Assembly: GCF_014196305.1 (NCBI RefSeq)
Contig: NZ_JACIDJ010000007.1
Span: forward strand, 63,829-127,828
Length of the DNA stretch: 64,000 bases
Origin: Roseococcus suduntuyensis
Lineage (GTDB): Bacteria > Pseudomonadota > Alphaproteobacteria > Acetobacterales > Acetobacteraceae
Direction: 5' to 3'
Positions 25,848 through 34,843 of the stretch are shown here, piece after piece. The translations under genes and the position numbers were made by a program. Numbering within the stretch: the stretch's first letter is position 1; every line of letters begins with the position of its first letter. The notes beneath the pieces are model-generated. The model searched no databases and was not told the DNA's origin. It worked only from the letters and a program-made list of their open reading frames with translations.

Positions 25848-26393
25848 ATGATTGGAAGCCTTCACCCCCCTCGCATCATCGCCCCCGCCATGGGCATCAC
25901 GGCCGATGTGCTGCGGCAGTGGATGACCGGCCATAGCTCTTTGGTTGCGCCGCTGGCGTTCATTGGCGAGACGGGCGCGAGCGGGCGCCGCCGCTACTCG
26001 TTGGGCGGCGCGGTGCTGGTGAAGATCGCGGCGCACCTCTCTGGCAGCGACGGCCGGGGGCACGGCTTCATGCGCCCCAACGAAGCCATTTTGATTGCGA
26101 ACGCCCTGGCGCCTTTCGTGCGGGAGCTTGAGGAAGGCTACAGCGAACACGGCGCGAATGCGCTGGTGCGGATGGGCGGGGCCGGGCCGGTTGCCGTTGT
26201 GATGGCGACCAACTGGCCAGACCGGTTCCGGGTGTCGGCGTTCCCCTCGCGCGTCGCCTATGTCGCGGCTGCTGAGCGCGGCGGCTTCGCCATGACGGCC
26301 CTTCACTTGGACATGCAGACGCTATTCAGCGCGGCGGCGGTGGACATTTCCAACGCTGCGGCGGCTGCCATCCATGGAGACCCCGCCGAATGA
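25848..26393 (+). CDS. HTH regulator of the structural-gene unit (putative)
   Basis: 181 residues from ATG 25848, placed just after the promoter; a longer frame to 25788 would include the promoter and is rejected. Residues about 12-60 (APAMGITADVLRQWMTGHS ... RRYSLGGAVLVKIAAHL) read as a MerR/winged-HTH-like DNA-binding region. The C-terminal half is Ala-rich and unassigned. Two palindromes sit over its own promoter, so autorepression is plausible. It is the first gene of a run that continues to the capsid gene, each with short overlaps or gaps. Confidence 0.6.
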   Translation: MIGSLHPPRIIAPAMGITADVLRQWMTGHSSLVAPLAFIGETGASGRRRYSLGGAVLVKIAAHLSGSDGRGHGFMRPNEAILIANALAPFVRELEEGYSEHGANALVRMGGAGPVAVVMATNWPDRFRVSAFPSRVAYVAAAERGGFAMTALHLDMQTLFSAAAVDISNAAAAAIHGDPAE

Positions 26394-26698
26394 CCGACCA
26401 CACCACCCTGCCGCCGCGTGGTGAAAGCGCGGTGTTCCCCTTGCCCCCGATGACGGCGACCGGTGGCCCGCCTGAGCTGTCGGGCCTGGTCCTGAGCGGT
26501 GACGGCCGGCTGACGGTGGCAGCGCATGGTGTGGGCCTCGCGGTGCGGCTTGAGGCAGAGGACGCGGCGCAACTGGCCCTGATGCTTTGGCAGTTGTCCG
26601 GACGCCTGGCAGCCGAGCGCACAGAGGCGGCCGAGCGTGCGGGCGATGCCTTGGACGCCATCACGGCAAGCTTTTCCGGAGGCGCCGGCCATGCGTGA
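26390..26698 (+). CDS. Hypothetical element protein
   Basis: 102 residues, not recognised. Overlaps the previous gene by ATGA and the next by 8 bp (ATGCGTGA). It has a beta-strand-rich middle (GLVLSGDGRLTVAAHGVGLAVRLEA) and a helical C terminus. The coupling shows it belongs to the structural-gene unit. Confidence 0.6.
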   Translation: MTDHTTLPPRGESAVFPLPPMTATGGPPELSGLVLSGDGRLTVAAHGVGLAVRLEAEDAAQLALMLWQLSGRLAAERTEAAERAGDALDAITASFSGGAGHA

Positions 26699-26912
26699 GC
26701 CCCGCAGCCTTCCCCCCGGCGTTGCCGAGTATCTCGCGGACTTCAACGCGATAACCCGTGGGCGCCCTTTGGCCGAGCTCGACCAGTTCGAGTTTTCAAA
26801 GCTGGCGGATCGCGTGCGGCAGGGCACAAGCGAGACGGGCCTCCCTGCCCCCCTGGCATTTCGCAAGGAGCAGATACGCCGAATTACCGGCGTTCTGCCC
26901 AAGCGTGCATGA
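26691..26912 (+). CDS. Hypothetical element protein
   Basis: 73 residues, not recognised; start ATG 26691 lies inside the end of the preceding gene. Its position just before the tape-measure-like gene is that of tail-assembly chaperones in tailed phages, but no sequence feature confirms this. Confidence 0.55.
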   Translation: MREPRSLPPGVAEYLADFNAITRGRPLAELDQFEFSKLADRVRQGTSETGLPAPLAFRKEQIRRITGVLPKRA

Positions 26913-26924
26913 CGGGGGCCGCGC

Positions 26925-28454
26925 ATGGCGATTACTGAGCAATTCACCGCGGTAATTTCCGCCCGCGACCTCACGGCGGGGCCGCTTCGGCAGATCGGGC
27001 TGCGCTTCGGGGCGCTGGCCCGGAATACCGGCCTGGTGCGGATCGGCGCAGCGGCTGCAAATGTCAGCCGGCAATTCGCTGGCCTAGGCGCCCGCGTGGC
27101 ATCGGTGGCGGCGCCCCTCGCGGCGGTGGGCGCGGTGGCCGGGAGTGCTGGCCTTCTACGCATGACTCAGAACACGGCGGCCCTAGCTGACCGCCTCAAC
27201 AATCTGAGCATCCGAACGGGTGTCACGGTCGCCACGCTGCAAAGCCTCTCTGACGTGGCGGGCCGGGCTGGCGTGAGCCAAGAGGCACTCGCGGCCAACC
27301 TGGGCCGGCTGAATGTCGGCATGGTCAATGCGGCCACGGGCGGCAATCGAGACTTGGCGGCAGCCTTTCAGCGAATGGGCATCGCGCTTCGTGGTCCGAC
27401 CGGCCAAATCAGGACGGCGGCCGAAGTGCTGCCCGAGCTGGCGGACGCCTTCGCGGCGAACGAAAACCCGGCCATGCGGCTGCGGATGGCAACCCTGCTG
27501 ATGGGCGAGGCGGGCGCCGCCATGATCCCCGTCTTTGAGGGAAGTAGCCGCGCCCTACGAGAAGGCGAGGCGCGCTTCCGCCGCTACGGCTTCACTATGT
27601 CGCGCGAGGTGACGGCGGCGAACGTCGCTGCGCACAACCAGTTTGAGGACTTGCGGGTAAGCCTGGCCGGCATGGCGCAAGCCATCGGTTCGCGCCTCGC
27701 GCCCACGCTGGGGAGGATTGCGGAGCGCATGGCCGGGTGGGTGGAAGCCAACCGCGACCTGATCGCGCTTCGGATTGGTGAGCATGTGCAGAACATCAGC
27801 GCCGCCATGGAACGGTTCTTTGAGGAACAGGGCGCACTCGACCGCATCAACGCCTTCATGACCCGCGTGGGCGAATTGGTGGAGAAGGTGGGGGGCCTCC
27901 GCAACGTCTTGGTAGGCTTCGGCGTGGTGGCATCCCTGCCATTCATCGCAGCCGTGGCGAACATCGGAATGGCCTTGGCCCCAGTGATACGGGCGGTGGG
28001 GCTGTTGGCTGGTGCGCTGGCGGCGGGTTCGCCCTTGGGGCTGGCGGTGTTGGCCATCGGCGTGACCCTAGGGGCGCTGGTGACGCATTGGGAAAGCGTC
28101 CTGCGAGCCATCAACCGCGTGAAGGATGCGCTTCTCACATTCCCCGAGATCGGCACGCCTGGCGCTGCGCCGGGGCCTGAGCAGGGCCGGCGCAATTTCG
28201 GCCAGCGGGGGCGCGCTGGCGGCTTCTACGGGCCTGACGCCCTGCCAGCCCCCGACGCTTCCGGCCTGCCGTCAGGGCTGCCCGGAGCGTCGCCCATGTC
28301 GGCACCCGCCGCACCCCAACGCGGGCAGGTTGATGTGAATGTCCGGCTTGAAAACGCGCCACCGGGAACACGGGTGGAGACGCGGGCGGCCGGTTCGCTG
28401 ATCCGGGGCGCACAGACTGATGTGGGCTACGGCCTGATGAGGTTCGCACAATGA
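26925..28454 (+). CDS. Tape-measure-like phage protein
   Basis: 509 residues, short for a tape measure protein. The N-terminal half is helical and Ala-rich with TQNTAALADRLNNLSIRTGVTVATLQSLSDVAGRAG, a pattern typical of phage tail tape measure/TP901-like proteins (cited as type, not as match). A hydrophobic stretch at about 325-385 (LVGFGVVASLPFIAAVANIG and after) could be membrane-inserting. A Pro/Gly-rich linker near 405-450 precedes a beta-rich tail. It overlaps the capsid gene by ATGA. A tape measure without other tail genes is odd in a satellite. Confidence 0.72.
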   Translation: MAITEQFTAVISARDLTAGPLRQIGLRFGALARNTGLVRIGAAAANVSRQFAGLGARVASVAAPLAAVGAVAGSAGLLRMTQNTAALADRLNNLSIRTGVTVATLQSLSDVAGRAGVSQEALAANLGRLNVGMVNAATGGNRDLAAAFQRMGIALRGPTGQIRTAAEVLPELADAFAANENPAMRLRMATLLMGEAGAAMIPVFEGSSRALREGEARFRRYGFTMSREVTAANVAAHNQFEDLRVSLAGMAQAIGSRLAPTLGRIAERMAGWVEANRDLIALRIGEHVQNISAAMERFFEEQGALDRINAFMTRVGELVEKVGGLRNVLVGFGVVASLPFIAAVANIGMALAPVIRAVGLLAGALAAGSPLGLAVLAIGVTLGALVTHWESVLRAINRVKDALLTFPEIGTPGAAPGPEQGRRNFGQRGRAGGFYGPDALPAPDASGLPSGLPGASPMSAPAAPQRGQVDVNVRLENAPPGTRVETRAAGSLIRGAQTDVGYGLMRFAQ

Positions 28455-30310
28455 GCGAGACAATCTTGATGATCCGGCGCGAGGCGCGCTTGAGTGGCGC
28501 CCCGTCCACCCTCAATGCCGAGCGCGGCACGGTGGAGGCGACCATCACGACCGGCGCCCGCGTGGCACGTTCCGCCCCGGCGCCTGATGGCAGCTACACG
28601 CGGTGGTGGGAGGAATTGGACATGGTTTCCATGCGCCTTTCCCCGCCCGATGGCGTGCCGCTGTTGCTGGATCACGAACAGACCTTTGACAGCCTAGTGG
28701 GTCGCGTCTCTGGCCTGCGACGTGAGGGGGGCGGGCTGGTTGCCACCCTCACTTTCGCCAACGGCCCGCGCCCCCGTGAAGCCATGCAGCGCGTAGCGGA
28801 CGGCGCGCTGACGGGTGTTTCAGTCGGCTACCACGTTGGCGTCTGGACGCAGCGCGGCGAGCAGGACGGGCGCCCCGTCTATGTCGGCAGTCAAATCGAG
28901 ATTGCCGAGGTGTCCCTGGTTCCCATCCCGGCCGATGCGGCGGCCCGTGTTCGATCCGCGCAACCCAACAAGGAAACCCCTATGCCTGACATGAACATGC
29001 CGGACGATCCGGCCGAGCTTGCCACCCGTGCCGAGCGCACCCGCGTCGCCACCATCCGCGACATTGGCGCGATTGCCCTGCGCCAGAACGTGCTACCGCC
29101 CGATACCCTCGGGGATCTGGAACGCGCAGCCATCACGGCCGGCGCCACCCCCGACGCCTTTCGGGCTGATCTGATGGAGCGGGTTCTCGCGCAGCCGCAG
29201 ACCCCGGCGCCCGCGCCGCGCCCCGTCAACTTCGGTGAGAGCTACGACGCCCCCCACGCCATCCGCAGCCGCATGGTTGATGCCCTGGCGGCGCGCGTCA
29301 CTGGCCGCGACCCCGGCGAGGCGGCCCGTCAGTATCGCGGCCTGAGCCTCGCGGGCATGGCATCGGAGCTGATGGCGGCCAGCGGTTCGCGCATGAGCCG
29401 GGCGGCTTCGCCCAACGAGATCATGACGCGGGCGATGACGACCAGCGATTTCCCCCTGCTGCTGCAAGGGACCATGTATCGCCTTCTGCAAGACCGCCTC
29501 GCGGCGGCGCCTGGTGCGGCCCGCATGATCTGCGCGGCGCGGACGGTGCGAGACTTCCGCCCCGGCCAGTTCGTGCAGGCGGCCGGCGCCCGTGACCTTC
29601 ACGAGCTGGGCGAAGGTGGCGAAATCCAGCACGCGCCCCCGGCCGAGCGTGGCGAAAGCTACCAGCTCCAGACCTGGGCGCGCATGATGTTCTTCACCCG
29701 GCAAGCCCTGGTGAATGATGACCTGGGCGCCTTTGAACAGACCATGCTTCTCGCCAACGCGGTGACGGCCACCGAGGCGCAAGAGTTCGCCAAGATGTTC
29801 GCCACCAACGGCGCCGGGTGGGGGCCTACCCTCACGGATGGCCAGCCGCTTTTCAGCGCCGCACATGGCAACGTGGGCACGGGCGCGTGCAGCACGGCGG
29901 GTATCAGCGCCGGCCGGATCGTGATGCGGGCACAGACCGATGCCAGCGGCAACCTGATCGCCCCTGAGCCTCGCATGATGCTGGTGTCCCCCACCAACGA
30001 GACGGCGGCCGAGCAAGCCTTGAACGCAATCGCGGTGGTGGCGACCGGCGAGAGTGACCGCCCCGTGTTCGCCTCGCGCCTCACTCACGCGGTTGAACCC
30101 CGTCTGAGCGGCGCCCCCTGGTTCCTGTTCGCTGATCCGGCCATGGCGCCGGTTCTGGCCTTCGTGACCGGCGAGAATACGGGCGGCGTGCCGCAGATCA
30201 CGGAACACGTCCCGGCCAACCGAGACGGCATCTCCTTCAAGCTGGTGCATGACTTCACCATCGCGCCCATGAGCTTCGTTGGTGCGGTGCGGATGACCGG
30301 CGCCGGCTGA
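28451..30310 (+). CDS. Prohead protease / major capsid protein fusion
   Basis: 619 residues. The N-terminal part (about 1-175) is an HK97-type prohead protease: LLLDHEQ with the catalytic His, and GALTGVSVGY with the nucleophile Ser, followed by IAEVSLVPIPAD. After a linker (about 176-260) comes a major capsid protein with SDFPLLLQGTMYRLLQ, LPEGGEIQH-like 'ELGEGGEIQHAP' and a C-terminal IAPMSFVGAVRMTG. Fusions of this type occur in several phages and would self-process. It shows that the element can make its own coat protein, unlike classic PICIs that borrow it. Confidence 0.88.
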   Translation: MSETILMIRREARLSGAPSTLNAERGTVEATITTGARVARSAPAPDGSYTRWWEELDMVSMRLSPPDGVPLLLDHEQTFDSLVGRVSGLRREGGGLVATLTFANGPRPREAMQRVADGALTGVSVGYHVGVWTQRGEQDGRPVYVGSQIEIAEVSLVPIPADAAARVRSAQPNKETPMPDMNMPDDPAELATRAERTRVATIRDIGAIALRQNVLPPDTLGDLERAAITAGATPDAFRADLMERVLAQPQTPAPAPRPVNFGESYDAPHAIRSRMVDALAARVTGRDPGEAARQYRGLSLAGMASELMAASGSRMSRAASPNEIMTRAMTTSDFPLLLQGTMYRLLQDRLAAAPGAARMICAARTVRDFRPGQFVQAAGARDLHELGEGGEIQHAPPAERGESYQLQTWARMMFFTRQALVNDDLGAFEQTMLLANAVTATEAQEFAKMFATNGAGWGPTLTDGQPLFSAAHGNVGTGACSTAGISAGRIVMRAQTDASGNLIAPEPRMMLVSPTNETAAEQALNAIAVVATGESDRPVFASRLTHAVEPRLSGAPWFLFADPAMAPVLAFVTGENTGGVPQITEHVPANRDGISFKLVHDFTIAPMSFVGAVRMTGAG

Positions 30311-30317
30311 TGGTGAC

Positions 30318-30339
30318 GCGGGGGCTGACGCGCCCCCGC
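30318..30339 (+). terminator. Hairpin after the capsid gene
   Basis: GCGGGGGC (30318-30325) pairs with GCCCCCGC (30332-30339), loop TGACGC, then TTGCCCCTTCT. The T-tract is weak. Between this and the next gene (30340-30492) nothing else is recognised. Confidence 0.65.
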
Positions 30340-30492
30340 TTGCCCCTTCTCGCGGGGGGGCAGGCAAAGCCTTGCGAGGGCAGCGTTGCGGCAACTGCGG
30401 GAGTGTCGCTTTCCAAACCCCGCAGAGCCGGCGGCCTTTCTCCAGGGCGCGGCCGGCACCCTTTCACCCCCCGATGAGGGAGACTTGACCGA

Positions 30493-30726
30493 GTGAAGCC
30501 CCCGCCCCCTGCCATTCCGTTCTGGCCGCGCGTGCTGCGCCGGGAACAGGCTGCGGCGTATGTGGGCATGTCGCCTGCCCTGTTCGTGCGCGAGGTGGAG
30601 ACGGGCGCCCTGCCCCGGCCTATCGCGCTGGCCGGCACGGTCAAAGGGTGGGTGCGCGACGATCTAGACGCCTGGATTGATGACCGGCGCGCGGCGCAGT
30701 CTGTGGAGGTGAACACATGGGATTGA
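30493..30726 (+). CDS. AlpA-like excisionase/HTH protein
   Basis: 77 residues from GTG 30493. LRREQAAAYVGMSPALFVREVETGALPRPI and VRDDLDAWIDDRR give the short winged HTH of the AlpA/excisionase group. It overlaps the integrase by 10 bp. In P4-like elements AlpA controls integrase expression, and related Xis proteins direct excision; either role fits the position. Confidence 0.8.
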   Translation: MKPPPPAIPFWPRVLRREQAAAYVGMSPALFVREVETGALPRPIALAGTVKGWVRDDLDAWIDDRRAAQSVEVNTWD

Positions 30727-31756
30727 ACGCCATGGCCCGCCTTCGCCTCGATCACGTCCACACCTTCACCAAGGGCGGGCGCGTCTATCACTACTTCCGG
30801 CGCGGAAGGCAGCGTGTGCGCCTTCCTGGGCAGCCTGGAAGCCGGGAGTTCATGGACGCCTACCACGCGGCGCAGGCTGGCACGGAGGCGCCTGTAGGGG
30901 CCGCGCAGACGGTTCCGGGCAGCATGGCGGCGGCGGCGGCAGACTGGTATCGCGCGCCGGCCTTCACGGGCCTCAAGCCCACCTCGCAACGCACCTATCG
31001 GCGCCTCATGGAATTGTTCTTGAAGGACCACGGCGCGCGCCTGGTGGCCCATGCCGAGCCGCGCCACCTGCTGCGCGAGCTTGAGGGCATGTCGTCCACG
31101 CCGGCACAAGCCAACGCCTTGCGGAACGTGCTGCGGTCCCTGTTCCAATTCGCCTTTGAGCGCGGGATGCGGCGGGACAACCCCATGCGGGACGTGCGGC
31201 GCCTCAAGTATGAAAAGGCGCCTTATCGCCCATGGGAGGAAAGCCACATCGCGCAGTATCGGGCGCGGCACCCATCCGGCACGCGGGCACGGCTGGCGCT
31301 TGAGCTGCTGTTGAACACTGGCCAGCGGCGCGGCGACGTTATCCGTATGGGGCCGCAGCACATCCGCGACGGGCGCTTGAGCGTGAAGCAGGAAAAGACC
31401 GGGGCCGAGCTGCGGTTGCCCATTCATCGTGACCTTGCGGCCGAGCTGGCGACGGGGGCCGGGCAACTGGTGTTCCTGACGACGCAGGCGGGGGCCGCGT
31501 TCAAGAGCGGCACGGGCTTCTACAACTGGTTCAAGAGCCGGTGCGCCGAGGCTGGATTGCCTGCCGATCTTTCGCCCCATGGGCTGCGGAAGGCTATCGC
31601 GCGGCGGCTGGCCAAGGCGGGATGCACGCCCCATCAAATCATGTCCATCACTGGCCATAAGACACTGGCCGAGGTGGAACGATACACGCTTGACGCTGAT
31701 CAAGAGCGGCTTGCGGAGAGTGCCATCGTCCGGTTGCGACGGACGGGGAAGAAGAA

Positions 31757-31760
<4 letters not shown>
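30717..31760 (+). CDS. int: Tyrosine recombinase (integrase)
   Basis: 347 residues. The core-binding region spans about 60-150, the catalytic domain about 170-345. Catalytic-type residues: Arg in LLNTGQRRGDVIRM, HGLRK (His/Arg), GHKTLAEVERYT (His and nucleophile Tyr). The N terminus (KGGRVYHYFRRGRQRVRLPG) resembles an arm-binding domain. An in-frame ATG at 30732 is an alternative start. It lies next to attR and the tRNA gene, as expected for tRNA-site integrases. Its stop overlaps the GTG start of the split gene (GTGA, 31757-31760). Confidence 0.93.
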
Positions 31761-31924
<164 letters not shown>

Positions 31925-32059
31925 ACACGCGGCGCCGGCTTGGGGACCGGCACGGCGGAGCGTTTCGCGCAGGCGGGCGTCAGTGTCAAGCTGCCCTTCC
32001 CCCTTGCGAGCGCGCCCCGCATCCGCGACAACCGCCCAAAGCCAGGAGCCGCCCAGCGC

Positions 32060-32371
32060 ATGATCCTCGACGCCCTCTTCTTCCTGGTCCAGGCAGGGCT
32101 CAACCTGTTCTTCTGGGCCGTCATCCTCGCCGCCGTGCTGTCGCTGCTGGTGGGCTTCGGCGTGCTGGACACGCGCAACCGCCTGGTCTGGACCCTGTCG
32201 GACTTCTTCTACCGCGTGACCGAGCCGGTGCTGCGCCCCGTCCGCAACCGCCTGCCGAACCTGGGGGGCATAGACCTCTCGCCGCTTGTGGTGCTGCTGC
32301 TGATCCAGGCGGCGATGCTGCTGGTGGCGGCCATCCGCGGCTACATGCTGCGGGCGGGCATCTATTTCTGA
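32060..32371 (+). CDS. YggT family membrane protein
   Basis: 103 residues from ATG 32060; a longer frame through the antisense of the tRNA is rejected. Two hydrophobic blocks (about 5-32 and 73-95) flank the YggT signature LSDFFYRVTEPVLRPVRNRLP and GIDLSPLVVLLL. YggT proteins are implicated in osmotic tolerance and, in some bacteria, near cell-division genes. It stands upstream of the DUF167 gene, the usual yggT-yggU order. Confidence 0.9.
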   Translation: MILDALFFLVQAGLNLFFWAVILAAVLSLLVGFGVLDTRNRLVWTLSDFFYRVTEPVLRPVRNRLPNLGGIDLSPLVVLLLIQAAMLLVAAIRGYMLRAGIYF

Positions 32372-32396
32372 GTTCTGGCGGGCGGAAGGTGATGCC

Positions 32397-32669
32397 GTGC
32401 TGGTCCAGGTGCGCGTGCAGCCGCGGGCGCGCCGCGCCTCCCTGGGCGGGCTGCGCCACGGCCCGGACGGCCCCCGCCTGATGATCTCCGTCACCACCCC
32501 GCCCGAGGATGGCCGCGCCACCGCGGCCGCCTGCGCGGCACTCGCCACGGCGCTCGGCCTTCCACCCTCCCGCGTCACCCTCGCGCAGGGGCCAACCTCG
32601 CGCGAGAAGACCTTGCGCGTCACCGCCCCGCCCGAGGCCCTGCGCCCCCGCCTGGAGACATTGGCATGA
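32397..32669 (+). CDS. DUF167 (YggU-like) protein
   Basis: 90 residues from GTG 32397. [16 protein letters not shown] and [16 protein letters not shown] match the DUF167 fold, with the usual C-terminal [10 protein letters not shown]. The function of the family is unknown. It overlaps folD by 4 bp. Confidence 0.88.
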   Translation: MLVQVRVQPRARRASLGGLRHGPDGPRLMISVTTPPEDGRATAAACAALATALGLPPSRVTLAQGPTSREKTLRVTAPPEALRPRLETLA

Positions 32670-33511
32670 CCGCCACCCTGATTGACGGCAAGGCCGTCGC
32701 CGCGCGGCTGCGCGCCGGCCTGGCCACCCGAATCGCCGGGCTGGGCTGGGCGCCCGGCCTCGTCGTGGTGCGGGTGGGCGAGGACCCGGCCAGCGGCGTC
32801 TATGTCCGCAACAAGGACAAGGCGGCGCGGGAGGCGGGCTTCGCCTCGCGCACGCGCCACCTGCCCGAAGCCACCACCGAGGCGGAATTGCTGGCCGAGA
32901 TCGCGGCGCTGAACGCGGACCCGGCGGTGGACGGCATCCTGGTCCAGCTTCCCCTGCCCGCCCATATCCGCGCCGAGGCCGCCATCGAGGCCGTGGACCC
33001 CGCCAAGGACGTGGACGGCTTCCACCCGGTGAATGCCGGGCGGCTGGCCTCGGGCCTGCCCGGACTGGTCCCCTGCACGCCGCGCGGGGCCATGCACCTG
33101 CTGGCCGGGGCGGGTGCCACGCTGCGCGGCGCGCGGGCCATCGTCATCGGCCGCAGCCAGATCGTGGGGCGGCCCATGGCGCAGCTTCTGCTGGGCGCGG
33201 ATTGCACCGTCACCATCGCCCATTCCCGCACCGCCGACCTGCCGGGTGAGTGCCGCCGTGCCGACATCGTGGTGGCCGCGGTGGGGCGCCCCGAGATGGT
33301 GCGCGGCGACTGGATCAAGCCCGGTGCCGTGGTGATCGATGTGGGCATCAACCGGCTGGAAAGCGGCAAGCTGGTGGGCGACGTGGCCTTCACCGAAGCC
33401 CTGCCCCATGCCCGCGCCATCACCCCCGTGCCCGGCGGCGTCGGCCCCATGACCATCGCCTGCCTGCTGGAGAACACGCTGGAGGCCGCTCTCGCGAGGC
33501 GCGGCGCATGA
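32666..33511 (+). CDS. folD: Bifunctional methylenetetrahydrofolate dehydrogenase/cyclohydrolase
   Basis: 281 residues, standard length. [22 protein letters not shown] holds the catalytic Tyr and Lys, with [34 protein letters not shown] and [11 protein letters not shown] as further signatures. It interconverts methylene-, methenyl- and formyl-tetrahydrofolate with NADP. The stop overlaps the next small gene (ATGA at 33508). Confidence 0.97.
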   Translation: MTATLIDGKAVAARLRAGLATRIAGLGWAPGLVVVRVGEDPASGVYVRNKDKAAREAGFASRTRHLPEATTEAELLAEIAALNADPAVDGILVQLPLPAHIRAEAAIEAVDPAKDVDGFHPVNAGRLASGLPGLVPCTPRGAMHLLAGAGATLRGARAIVIGRSQIVGRPMAQLLLGADCTVTIAHSRTADLPGECRRADIVVAAVGRPEMVRGDWIKPGAVVIDVGINRLESGKLVGDVAFTEALPHARAITPVPGGVGPMTIACLLENTLEAALARRGA

Positions 33512-33765
33512 TCCTGCACCGCACCCTGCAGGTGGTGGGCGTGCTGGCGCTGCTGATGTGCCTGAACCTCGCCTGGGGCGCCACGCCCTGGGGCGGGGGC
33601 GAGTGGTCGCGCGCGCGGATGCTCTATGCCGGGGCGGGGGCCGTCTCGGCGCTCGCGCTGATCGCCATCGGCGGCCTGGGTGTCGCGCTGAAACGGGCGG
33701 AGGCGCGGGCCGAGGCGCTCCAGGCCGCGCTGTCCCGCATCGAGGACATGTTGCGCCGCCCGTGA
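33508..33765 (+). CDS. Small two-segment membrane protein
   Basis: 85 residues from ATG 33508 (ATGA overlap with folD). Two hydrophobic helices (about 7-25 and 41-60) are followed by a helical tail rich in Ala, Glu and Arg ([20 protein letters not shown]), perhaps a short coiled coil. No family recognised. It overlaps the transporter gene by GTGA. Confidence 0.75.
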   Translation: MILHRTLQVVGVLALLMCLNLAWGATPWGGGEWSRARMLYAGAGAVSALALIAIGGLGVALKRAEARAEALQAALSRIEDMLRRP

Positions 33766-34631
33766 ACCTGCTGCTGGCCGCCCTCTATGTGCTGATGTGG
33801 GGCTCGGCCTTCAACGCGGCGCGGCTGGTGGCGCTGGACTGGCCGCCGCTCTGGGCGCTGACGCTGCGCTTCGCGGCCATCGTGCCGCTGCTCTGGCTGG
33901 TGTGGCGATACCGCCGCGCGGCCTTCCCCTGGGGGCCGGATGCCTGGCGCGTGGGCTGGATGGGCGTGTTCGGGATGGGCGGATACCTCGCCTGCTCCTG
34001 GGTCGCGCTCGCCTATATCCCAGCCGGGCTTGTCGCGCTGCTGGCGGCGACCGCGCCCATGTTCGTGGCGCTGGGCGAGGCTTGGCGCGGGCGGCGACTG
34101 GCCGTGCAGGGCTGGGTGGGGCTGGCGGTGGGCTGGGTCGGCGTGGCGGTGCTGGGGGCGACGCGCGCCGTGGATGGCATGGCCAGCGCCGAGGCCTGGG
34201 GCATCGGGCTTTCGTTGTTCGGCGCCATGCTCCAGGCGGCGGGGCTGCTGGCCTATGCGCCGGCCCGCGCGCGGGTGGACCCCTGGGCGGCCAATCTCGG
34301 CCAGACGGCGGCGGGCGCGGTGGTGCTGCTCGTTCTGTCGCTGCTGGTGGGCGGGCCGCTGCCCACGACCGTCACCACGGGGGTGGCGGTGGGCATGCTC
34401 TATTCCAGCCTGGTGGTCGGCATGGCGGGCTATGCGCTGTTCTTCGTGGTGATCCGCAGGCTGGGGGCCTCCAACGCCACGGCGCTGCAATTGCTGGCGC
34501 CGCCGGTCGCGGCCGTGATCGGCTGGGCCGCGATGAACGAACGCCTCTACAGCACCGATATCCTGGGCGGGGCCATCACGCTGCTGGGGCTGGCGCTGCT
34601 ATTCCGCGCCAAGAGCGTCCAGCCCGCCTGA
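33762..34631 (+). CDS. EamA-family (DMT) transporter
   Basis: 289 residues from GTG 33762 (GTGA with the previous gene). About ten membrane segments in two EamA repeats: YVLMWGSAFNAARL at the start of the first and AWGIGLSLFGAMLQAAG at the second. It resembles RhaT/YdcZ-type exporters of metabolites. The substrate is unknown. Confidence 0.9.
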   Translation: MNLLLAALYVLMWGSAFNAARLVALDWPPLWALTLRFAAIVPLLWLVWRYRRAAFPWGPDAWRVGWMGVFGMGGYLACSWVALAYIPAGLVALLAATAPMFVALGEAWRGRRLAVQGWVGLAVGWVGVAVLGATRAVDGMASAEAWGIGLSLFGAMLQAAGLLAYAPARARVDPWAANLGQTAAGAVVLLVLSLLVGGPLPTTVTTGVAVGMLYSSLVVGMAGYALFFVVIRRLGASNATALQLLAPPVAAVIGWAAMNERLYSTDILGGAITLLGLALLFRAKSVQPA

Positions 34632-34639
34632 ACGCAAAA

Positions 34640-34662
34640 GGGCGGGCCATGGCAGCCCGCCC
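34640..34662 (+). terminator. Hairpin after the EamA gene
   Basis: GGGCGGGC and GCCCGCCC pair with a 7-nt loop, preceded by AAAA on the plus strand. It would serve as a terminator best for minus-strand transcripts, where the A-run reads as U. Confidence 0.55.
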
Positions 34663-34768
34663 CCTCAATGCCTTTGCCAACCATCCAGGACCGGCGGCCC
34701 TATCTGGCTGGCCCTCTGCGGTCGGCGCCGCGGCTTCGCCGCGGCAACGGCGAAACCTGAAAGGATCA

Positions 34769-34841
34769 GCACCAAACCGGGGTCCCCGCGAAGGTTTCGG
34801 CAAGCGGCCGGAACGGCCGCGCCGCCGAAAACTTCGTGGGG
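34769..34841. repeat. Palindrome family B copy 2 at the ahcY end
   Basis: GCACCAAACCGGGG (34769-34782, identical to 15844-15857) precedes a long four-part hairpin: CCCC/GGGG, CGAAG/CTTCG, TTTCGGC/GCCGAAA and GCGGCCG/CGGCCGC around a GAA loop. It ends 2 bp from the ahcY stop and probably works as its terminator. A separate hairpin GCCGCGGC-TTC-GCCGCGGC stands at 34727-34745. Confidence 0.65.
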
Positions 34842-34843
34842 GA